DNA from: Ohtaekwangia sp036503775
GTDB taxonomy: Bacteria > Bacteroidota > Bacteroidia > Cytophagales > Cyclobacteriaceae
Assembly: GCA_036503775.1 (NCBI GenBank)
Contig: DASXWH010000278.1
Location: 1 to 6,521 of the forward strand
DNA: 6,521 bases
Reading direction: 5' to 3'
Part shown: one piece after another, positions 1 through 5,375 of the stretch
How positions within the stretch are numbered: the first letter of the stretch is position 1
How the letters are laid out: the number at the start of each line of letters is the position of its first letter
Translations under genes and position numbers: made by a program
The notes under the pieces: model-generated
Told to the model about the DNA's origin: nothing
Database searches by the model: none
Seen by the model: only the letters and a program-made list of their open reading frames with translations

Positions 1-978
1 GGCTTGCATCAGATCAAAGGTATGCTGTGGTGCACTATAAGCTACACCGCTTGCCCGTAATTTTGCTGCCAGGTACTCCTGCTCGGTTTGACCGGGTGTA
101 GGGATCAGTATCGCGCGTGAAGATAATTTGCTCAGGTCCATTAGTGTGCTGAAGCCACTGCGTGCCAGAACAAGTTCAGACGATTCGATAGCTTCCTGCA
201 AATCACCGGATGTCATAAAGTCAACCACGTCAGCCTCCGTTTGAATAGGCTGTACCGGATTAAGCACGCCTCTCACCACAAGCACTTTTCCGGTAAACGC
301 ATCAAGCTGTTTTACGATCAACTGCTCAAGCAGTGTACGCTGAGGTTCCGGACCGGAGAAGATGCACAGCAGATCATACTTCTTCATCCGTTTTCCGGAA
401 GGTGTGAAGCGTGACAATAAACCGATATACCGGATTCGGTCCTTACGCAATATTGAACCGAATGATATCAGGTCACCCGCGAGACTTTGTTCACCGGGAT
501 AATCCGGGATCCAGCACCGCGTGAAGTTATTCATCATCCGGTAATTCAACCAGCGCACTACCGGGGCCAGCCACCCAAAACGTTTCGGCATAAGGATGTT
601 GCTTTGATGCGTGATAAAAACACAGGGCACTTTATTCGTCCAGCATCCGTACCGGTTGTCGGAGATCACCAGATCGATCTTTTGCTCTGTGATTATTTTC
701 TCCAGCACATCGTGCTCTTTGCGGATCACCATGAGGAAGCGGGGAAGTTGTGCGGTCATCTTCCAAACCATAGACCCTGATGACGGATATCGCGGTGAGT
801 ATCCCGGAAGTTCAAACGATGAAAGCTTCGGAAATTCTTGCTGAAGTAACTGAAGCGATTGACCACTACCGGCAAGTATTACTTCGGCTTGCCTGTCAAT
901 TAGTTTTCGGATAACCGGAATACACCGCGTGGCATGGCCTAATCCCCAATCCAGCGGTGCAACCAATATCCTCTTCAT
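1..978 (-). CDS. MurG-like GT-B glycosyltransferase (3' end missing)
   Basis: This is a probable nucleotide-sugar-dependent glycosyltransferase of the GT-B fold, in the broad GT1/GT28 group that includes MurG. The ATG is at 978-976, and 326 codons are open to the window edge, so the C-terminus is missing. The N-terminal domain begins KRILVAPLDWGLGHATR, where GLGHATR (residues 12-18) is the glycine-rich acceptor-side loop of such enzymes. ISDNRYG lies at 105-111. The C-terminal donor-binding half starts near SGPEPQR (208-214) and carries ARSGFSTLMDL (272-282) and PTPGQTEQEYLA (293-304), which closely resemble the MurG SR-G-T and P-P-Q-N-A segments. There is no signal peptide or membrane segment, so it is probably cytosolic or peripheral to the membrane. 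Its start overlaps the deacetylase stop by 4 bp (ATGA), which suggests translational coupling. It is not MurG itself: the sequence is divergent and the neighbours are not mur genes. Acceptor and donor cannot be told from sequence. Confidence 0.88.
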   Translation of the reverse strand, partial: MKRILVAPLDWGLGHATRCIPVIRKLIDRQAEVILAGSGQSLQLLQQEFPKLSSFELPGYSPRYPSSGSMVWKMTAQLPRFLMVIRKEHDVLEKIITEQKIDLVISDNRYGCWTNKVPCVFITHQSNILMPKRFGWLAPVVRWLNYRMMNNFTRCWIPDYPGEQSLAGDLISFGSILRKDRIRYIGLLSRFTPSGKRMKKYDLLCIFSGPEPQRTLLEQLIVKQLDAFTGKVLVVRGVLNPVQPIQTEADVVDFMTSGDLQEAIESSELVLARSGFSTLMDLSKLSSRAILIPTPGQTEQEYLAAKLRASGVAYSAPQHTFDLMQA

Positions 979-1601
979 GATAGCAATGTAAAACGATAAT
1001 CCCTTTCCAGAAAATGTTCGATGAATCGCGGGAGTGCATATACCATATTCTTTTCTGCCTTTACGCTGTCATGAAAGACAACAACAGAACCCGGTCGGGT
1101 TGCGCGGATGGTTCCCTGCAGGCAGGCATCTGGTGAAACGCTTTTATTGTAGTCCAGTGAAAGCACATCCCACATGATGATCTGATACGCGCTTAACTGT
1201 CTCGCCTGACTTCTTTTTATCCGCCCATACGGAGGCCGGAAAAGGCTTACCGGTTTCGGATCATGTTTTAAAATTTCCTGCGTGCACAGATCCACTTCAT
1301 GCAGGTAATCCGGAACAGTAGTGCTCCATCCTTTCACATGGTGGAAGGTATGATTTCCAATGGCATGGCCTTCATGAACGATGCGTTGAAAAACTTCCGG
1401 GTGCTTCCGGATGTTATCACCGATACAGAAAAACGTGCCCCGTATGTTGAACTGCTTCAGGGTTTCGAGAACAAACTCAGTCGGACCATACACGGGTCCA
1501 TCGTCAAACGTGAGGCAGATTCTCTTTTGATCAGCAGGTAAACGCCAGGTGAGTGAAGGATATAAAAGCGGAAGAATGAAAGGTGTTCGATGCGGGATCA
1601 T
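975..1601 (-). CDS. Polysaccharide deacetylase family protein (NodB domain, CE4)
   Basis: This 208-residue protein is almost entirely one NodB homology domain (carbohydrate esterase family 4). Members remove N-acetyl, or occasionally O-acetyl, groups from chitin oligomers, peptidoglycan or other GlcNAc polymers using a divalent metal. All five family motifs are visible. TFDDGP is at 31-36, with D33 as likely catalytic base and D34 as metal ligand. NHTFHH is at 83-88, with H84 and H88 as metal ligands. RPPYG is at 122-126, WDVLSLD at 144-150, and VVFHD at 174-178, with H177 as likely catalytic acid. The first 25 residues are mildly hydrophobic but do not form a clear signal peptide, so its location is uncertain. 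The ATG at 1601 lies 3 bp after the phosphatase stop, and its own stop overlaps the next gene's start. The pairing with glycosyltransferases fits a role in modifying a newly made amino-sugar glycan; that is inference. The catalytic set looks complete, so activity is expected. Confidence 0.95.
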   Translation of the reverse strand: MIPHRTPFILPLLYPSLTWRLPADQKRICLTFDDGPVYGPTEFVLETLKQFNIRGTFFCIGDNIRKHPEVFQRIVHEGHAIGNHTFHHVKGWSTTVPDYLHEVDLCTQEILKHDPKPVSLFRPPYGRIKRSQARQLSAYQIIMWDVLSLDYNKSVSPDACLQGTIRATRPGSVVVFHDSVKAEKNMVYALPRFIEHFLERDYRFTLLS

Positions 1602-1604
1602 GGG

Positions 1605-2831
1605 TTATCCGACACGGCACGACAGAATAGTGATGTCATCGTTGTACCCATTGCGGCCTTTGAATATATCAAGGGCCACGATAATATCCTGATGAATGGT
1701 TTTGAGATCCTTTGAATACGTTCCATCCTGGTCGAAATATTTCATGAGTGACTCAACACCATACTGTTCACCCTGCTCATTGAGGGTTTCGGTAAGTCCA
1801 TCCGTATAACAGAATATCAGAAAGTCATCCAGGTCTGGAATGAAACCTTCATTCAGGAAAGGAAGGGGATGCATGGCACCCAATACCGTTGCGCCATCTT
1901 CCAGCAGACGGATACCGTGCTTGCGGTCCCAAAGCAGCGGTGGATTGTGACCTGCATTAACATACACCATCGTTTTCAGCTGTATGTCATAGATGGCTGC
2001 AAAAAAGGTAATGAACTTCTCCCCTTTTGTATTTTCCAGAACCTGAAAATTCAACGCTTCAATGATATCGGTAAGGTTAGGCGTCAACCGCACCAGCGTA
2101 CGTAACGAAGCCTGGAAGTTTGACATCATCATGGCAGCAGCTATGCCCTTTCCACTGACATCTGCCACGCAGATCAGGAATTGATTTTTGTTTATAGGAA
2201 TATAGTCGTAGTAGTCACCACCTACGAGATCATGCGGAAGGTAACTCGCTTCGATTTTTAATATATCAGTATACGGGAGATGTTCCGGGAATAAGAACTG
2301 CTGAACATCACTGGCGATTTCCAACTCCTTCCGGTAGACTTCCTGTTCAAGTTGTTTCCTGACGAGTTTCTTATTTTCAATAGCAACGATGATGATGTTG
2401 CTTAGCGCCTGGATGAACCGGATGCCATCCTCGTTCTCATATCGCTCATCGTATTTATCCAGGCCACCCACAAATACCAGGGCTAAGGTGTTTGTTTTGT
2501 GTGCTACAGGTATGATGATATCAAATTCCGTAAACTCACAGGCCGTAAATTCTTTCAGGTGTGTGATGTCCTGAATGGTTTTAAAATCGGGCAGCAGTTT
2601 TACTTTCGAGTATTGGTGTTGTGTTCCGAAATAGGCTTTGCAAAACCAGTCATCATCCAGTACAAAGAGCGCCAGTTTTTTGATGTTCAGGTTAGAACGA
2701 AGCGTGAAGTTGTAGATCTTATAGAGTGATTCTTCCGGGAGATTGCTATTGATAGCCTGTGTGATCTCAAGCAAGGCATTGAGCTCCAGTTCTTTGATTT
2801 CGAATTGCTTCCGGATGTCAAGTTGCTCCAT
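1605..2831 (-). CDS. GAF-like + SpoIIE/RsbU-type PP2C serine/threonine phosphatase
   Basis: This 408-residue cytosolic phosphatase resembles RsbU/SpoIIE proteins, which dephosphorylate anti-sigma-factor antagonists or other phosphoserine regulators. Residues about 15-155 look like a degenerate GAF-type sensor domain. A charged helical linker (about 152-180, with ENKKLVRKQLEQ and YRKELEIA) probably carries the signal, as in other sensor-PP2C proteins. The phosphatase domain spans about 185-408. The metal-binding acidic residues are present: GGDYYD (D206, D209), ADVSGKG (D224), YTDGLTE (D344) and NDDIT (D398, D399). The family signature VNAGHNPPLL is at 291-300. The catalytic set is therefore intact. 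There are no transmembrane segments. It starts at ATG 2831, 69 bp after the secreted-protein gene, and is followed 3 bp later by the deacetylase gene. No STAS-domain antagonist or RsbW-like kinase is encoded in the window, so the substrate is unknown. The role in envelope glycan control is inferred only from position. Confidence 0.93.
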   Translation of the reverse strand: MEQLDIRKQFEIKELELNALLEITQAINSNLPEESLYKIYNFTLRSNLNIKKLALFVLDDDWFCKAYFGTQHQYSKVKLLPDFKTIQDITHLKEFTACEFTEFDIIIPVAHKTNTLALVFVGGLDKYDERYENEDGIRFIQALSNIIIVAIENKKLVRKQLEQEVYRKELEIASDVQQFLFPEHLPYTDILKIEASYLPHDLVGGDYYDYIPINKNQFLICVADVSGKGIAAAMMMSNFQASLRTLVRLTPNLTDIIEALNFQVLENTKGEKFITFFAAIYDIQLKTMVYVNAGHNPPLLWDRKHGIRLLEDGATVLGAMHPLPFLNEGFIPDLDDFLIFCYTDGLTETLNEQGEQYGVESLMKYFDQDGTYSKDLKTIHQDIIVALDIFKGRNGYNDDITILSCRVG

Positions 2832-2900
2832 AGGTGTACGGGTAAAGGTAGTGACAAATCACCAAACCCGAACAAAAATTATACCTGATGAGCGGATGGA
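2832..2900 (-). promoter_or_regulatory. Intergenic gap with possible internal promoter
   Basis: This 69-bp gap is the only non-trivial spacer inside the five-gene minus-strand cluster. On the minus strand it holds TACCTTTA (2850-2843), one base from the Bacteroidota -7 consensus TAnnTTTG, about 12 bases before the phosphatase ATG. The nearest suitable TTTG upstream (2876-2873) is 22 bases away instead of the usual 19-20. The match is weak and could be chance in an AT-richer spacer. No terminator-like hairpin followed by a T-run is visible. Confidence 0.2.
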
Positions 2901-3530
2901 TTACTTCGTTTTCTTCACTTCCGGAAAAGGAATTTTTTGAGTTTCAAACCCTTGGGGAACATTGAAAAAATCTGCTTCCAGTTCGCCTGCGGCAAAATCA
3001 GTTGCCTTGAAATGAAGCCCATTGGAAGCAATTATTTCCAGCGCTGTACCCTTCAATGAAAAATTTCCCCAGGGACATACATTCTTACCCAGTTTGTCGG
3101 TTACCCAGAATGTAATGGTATTGCCACGAAAGTCAACCACCTGATATTCCTTGCAGGTGTAGTTCAGTATCTTTTTTGTTTTGCCGGTGGACTTAGGCTT
3201 GTACACATGCTTCTCTTTCATCACCATGGTGCGGTTCGGATATTCTATATTATATTCATCCGTAGAGTTCTGATCGTATAACCGCTGACGAAATGTCAAT
3301 TCGTAATCATCCGGTCTTTTGACAACGCGGGTTACCGTACGAACCTTATCTGCGGTATAATACAGATCTGTTTCATACAGCAGTTCCGTATCATCCAGCT
3401 CCTGCGCAGCCTCACCATCGAATTTTTTAAGATCCACGGTTAAGGAGTACGAGATGGCATTAGCCGGGAGCTGCGCGTACGTTGAAATAGCTGAGCAGCA
3501 AAACAGAAATATAAAAATGCGTTGGATCAT
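2901..3530 (-). CDS. Secreted protein of unknown function, DUF4412/GLPGLI-like
   Basis: This 209-residue protein has no certain function. Residues 1-19 form a typical Sec signal peptide: MIQRIFIFLFCC gives the hydrophobic core, with likely cleavage at TYA|QL. The cysteines at 11-12 do not sit in a good lipobox, so a soluble periplasmic or exported protein is more likely than a lipoprotein. The mature part looks rich in beta strands. It begins ISYSLTVDLKK, continues with an YYTADKVRTVTRVV stretch, and has KKILNYTCKEYQVVD (119-133) followed by NTITFWVTDKLG (137-148). That arrangement of a 'modified, compact, Cys-containing strand then W-V-T-D' resembles the DUF4412 and GLPGLI families common in Bacteroidota; I assign it from pattern memory only. 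C126 and C152 could form a disulfide. It starts 4 bp after the glycosyltransferase stop, so it is almost certainly co-transcribed with it. No catalytic motif is recognisable. Confidence 0.85.
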   Translation of the reverse strand: MIQRIFIFLFCCSAISTYAQLPANAISYSLTVDLKKFDGEAAQELDDTELLYETDLYYTADKVRTVTRVVKRPDDYELTFRQRLYDQNSTDEYNIEYPNRTMVMKEKHVYKPKSTGKTKKILNYTCKEYQVVDFRGNTITFWVTDKLGKNVCPWGNFSLKGTALEIIASNGLHFKATDFAAGELEADFFNVPQGFETQKIPFPEVKKTK

Positions 3531-3534
3531 AATC

Positions 3535-4635
3535 TTATATCTTTCTTCCCTTCCAGGTGATGGTCGTCAAGTTAGAAAACAATCCGGTAAAGACAACATA
3601 AAACGGATACGCGAGTTGCAGAAAAAGGAATGCAGACCACCGCCAGTGAACATTCAGAAACCGGCACACCGGCTCCAGAAAACAAAACTCAAGTATCATC
3701 CGTGTCAGCAGCACGGCCAACGCTACCAACGCCATTCTTCCTTCACTGAAGATCACCAAACCGAGCGCCACCAGCAGCATCACCTGAAACAGGAAAATAA
3801 ATACGGCAAGTATTCTTGTCTGCCCCGATGAATTATGTCGCCACTTGCCGGCCCACCGGAACCGTTGTTGAAAAAAAGACTCCGTAGATGGAGAGGCTGT
3901 TGTAGTTACAATAGCTTCAGATGATTTGATAAACCGGATACTGTTCTTATAGACTGCCAGGATCTTGCGCATCAGGAACTCATCATCGCCAGAAGCGATC
4001 TGAAGATTATCTGAATATCCACCCACATGATCAAAGGCCTGCTTCCGGAAAGCCAGATTCGCTCCGTTGCACATCGTAGGTTTTTTCAATCCGATAAGTG
4101 CAGCACCTGATCCAATGAGACTGGCAAATTCAATGGCCTGCAGGTGGGAGAAAAAAGACTGGTCTTCCTGAATCACCACCGCACCGGATGTCATCATCAC
4201 CTGACCATCCTGAAAAGCATTGGCAATCTGTACCAGCCACAGATTGCCCACGCGGCAATCTGCATCCGTGGTAACGATTATCTCTCCGATGGCCTGCCGG
4301 ATACCTGTGGCCAGCGCCTGTTTCTTTCCATTACCTTCATTCGTTAATACCCTGATGCGTGAATCTCCACGACTGTAACTACGGGCTATTTCTACTGAAT
4401 CATCTCCCGAATGATCATCAACCAGAAGTATTTCATACGGCTGGTATTGTTGCTTCTTCAGATCATCCAGCAGGAGACCTATATTTCTTGATTCATTGCG
4501 AAAGGCGACAACCACAGAGAGAAAGCGCTCCGTATCACCATGCTGACGAACGGATTGTAAGCGATACCAGCCTCGTATTAACTGCAGTATCAGCACAGCA
4601 TAAACCGTTATAAAGATCGCCAGCAGGTAAACCAT
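3535..4635 (-). CDS. Membrane-anchored family 2 glycosyltransferase
   Basis: This GT-A fold, inverting glycosyltransferase has the layout of processive or polyprenyl-dependent GT2 enzymes (cellulose synthase/PgaC-like). It has one N-terminal membrane helix (about 3-20), a cytosolic catalytic domain (about 38-265), and three C-terminal hydrophobic segments (about 274-297, 300-318 and 334-354). Visible motifs are VVAFRNE (42-48), LLVDDHSGDD (70-79) for nucleotide binding, TTDADCR (122-128) with the DxD metal site D124/D126, CNGANLAF (189-196), SGDDEFLM (215-222) with the likely base, and QQRFRWAGKW (256-265), which is the Q-x-x-R-W signature. I chose ATG 4635, giving 366 residues. A TTG at 4644 would add only three residues (MAA) and is less likely. 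It is the first gene of the minus-strand cluster and is divergent from ruvC. The Q-x-x-R-W motif suggests polymer synthesis, but the sugar is unknown. It could instead be a single-transfer lipid glycosyltransferase. Confidence 0.93.
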   Translation of the reverse strand: MVYLLAIFITVYAVLILQLIRGWYRLQSVRQHGDTERFLSVVVAFRNESRNIGLLLDDLKKQQYQPYEILLVDDHSGDDSVEIARSYSRGDSRIRVLTNEGNGKKQALATGIRQAIGEIIVTTDADCRVGNLWLVQIANAFQDGQVMMTSGAVVIQEDQSFFSHLQAIEFASLIGSGAALIGLKKPTMCNGANLAFRKQAFDHVGGYSDNLQIASGDDEFLMRKILAVYKNSIRFIKSSEAIVTTTASPSTESFFQQRFRWAGKWRHNSSGQTRILAVFIFLFQVMLLVALGLVIFSEGRMALVALAVLLTRMILEFCFLEPVCRFLNVHWRWSAFLFLQLAYPFYVVFTGLFSNLTTITWKGRKI

Positions 4636-4644
4636 AGCTGCCAA

Positions 4645-4676
4645 TTTCTATAATTTCTGCGCGATACCTATCTTTC
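4645..4676 (+). promoter_or_regulatory. Possible ruvC promoter (Bacteroidota-type)
   Basis: The 45-bp divergent spacer holds TTTC (4645-4648), a 20-bp gap, then TATCTTTC (4669-4676). The Bacteroidota sigma-ABfr consensus is TTTG-N19/20-TAnnTTTG, so the spacing fits, but each element has C in place of the final G. If real, transcription would start within a few bases of the GTG at 4681, giving a nearly leaderless mRNA. I saw no convincing counterpart for the opposite gene. Confidence 0.3.
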
Positions 4677-4680
4677 CACC

Positions 4681-5259
4681 GTGGGAAAATTGGTAAAAGA
4701 AAAAATTATCCTGGGGCTCGATCCCGGAACCAATGTGATGGGATACGGAATCATCATGATCCGAAAACCAAAGATCACCCTGTTGCAGTTTGGTGTGATC
4801 CACCTGAGCAAGTATGAGGGGCATGAATTAAAACTCAAAAAGATCTTTGACCGTGTCATCAGCCTGATTGATGAATTCAATCCGGATGAGGTAGCCCTTG
4901 AAGCTCCTTTCTTTGGAAAGAATGTTCAATCCATGCTGAAGCTAGGCAGAGCGCAGGGTGTAGCTATGTCGGCCGCACTGTCACGTGATATTCCGATCAT
5001 TGAATATGCTCCGAAAAAAGTGAAGCAGTCCGTGACCGGTAATGGTAATGCTTCCAAAGAGCAGGTGGCCAGAATGCTGATGACGTTGTTCACCATCAAA
5101 GAACTCCCGAAACTTTTAGATGCCACGGATGCGCTCGCGGTAGCCGTATGCCATCATTTTCAGAAAGCTTCTGACGGACAAAAAGCGAAATCGTGGGAGT
5201 CGTTCCTGAAAGAAAACCCGAAGCGATTGAAGGGTGGTGTCAATCCAAATCGTATTTGA
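4681..5259 (+). CDS. ruvC: Crossover junction endodeoxyribonuclease RuvC
   Basis: RuvC is the dimeric, Mg-dependent resolvase that cuts Holliday junctions symmetrically, working with the RuvAB branch-migration motor in recombinational repair. The 192-residue protein is slightly longer than the E. coli enzyme (about 173). It has the RNase H-like fold signatures IILGLDPGTNVMGYGI (catalytic D14), VALEAPFFGKN (E74), LGRAQGVAM (88-96), the loop VTGNGNASKEQV (118-129), and DATDALAVAVCHH (D147, D150), so the four acidic active-site residues are in place. The last 28 residues are rich in lysine and arginine and may aid DNA binding. The start is GTG at 4681: an in-frame TAA lies at 4651 with no ATG between, and the conserved core begins at residue 9. 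A TTG at 4690 is the only other close choice. It is divergent from the glycosyltransferase operon; no ruvA or ruvB is in the window, which is usual in this phylum. Confidence 0.98.
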   Translation: MGKLVKEKIILGLDPGTNVMGYGIIMIRKPKITLLQFGVIHLSKYEGHELKLKKIFDRVISLIDEFNPDEVALEAPFFGKNVQSMLKLGRAQGVAMSAALSRDIPIIEYAPKKVKQSVTGNGNASKEQVARMLMTLFTIKELPKLLDATDALAVAVCHHFQKASDGQKAKSWESFLKENPKRLKGGVNPNRI

Positions 5260-5314
5260 CACGCTGATAACAGAGTAGCGTGAAAATTCCGTCACGTGCC
5301 TGTTCCGTAAGGCA
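5260..5314 (+). terminator. Two small inverted repeats after ruvC, possible weak terminator
   Basis: Directly after the ruvC TGA, CACGCT (5260-5265) pairs with AGCGTG (5277-5282) around an 11-base loop. A second, shorter stem TGCCT (5297-5301) pairs with AGGCA (5310-5314) around 8 bases. Neither is followed by a run of T, so this is not a classic Rho-independent terminator. It could be an mRNA 3'-end stabiliser, a Rho-linked end, or chance. Confidence 0.3.
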
Positions 5315-5338
5315 TCCCTAAAACTTGATTAAATTTCT

Positions 5339-5346
5339 TTTCTTTG
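5339..5346 (+). promoter_or_regulatory. Possible -7 promoter element for the GT4 gene
   Basis: TTTCTTTG, followed by CA, differs by one base from the Bacteroidota -7 consensus TAnnTTTG. It lies about 30 bases before the ATG at 5376, a normal leader length. No TTTG-like -33 element stands at 19-20 bases upstream; the nearest TTG (5325-5327) is too close. The rest of the 5260-5375 spacer holds only the inverted repeats after ruvC. Confidence 0.3.
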
Positions 5347-5375
5347 CACCTGCTGTTCAACCGCAGCTATATCAT

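Noticed and set aside
487..844. Two overlapping plus-strand open frames (97 and 77 codons)
   Set aside because: Both are opposite the MurG-like glycosyltransferase, whose 326-codon frame with family motifs explains this stretch.
1..978. Calling the truncated glycosyltransferase murG
   Set aside because: The C-terminal donor-site segments resemble MurG, but the overall sequence is divergent and no peptidoglycan synthesis gene is nearby.
3454..3831. A 125-codon plus-strand open frame across the junction of the GT2 and secreted-protein genes
   Set aside because: It lies opposite two well-supported genes, its translation is low in hydrophobic order and rich in Gln/His/Lys, and it has no known motif.
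4642..4644. TTG as the start of the GT2 gene
   Set aside because: An ATG nine bases downstream (4635) keeps the whole membrane helix and catalytic domain; the TTG adds only three residues and narrows the divergent spacer.
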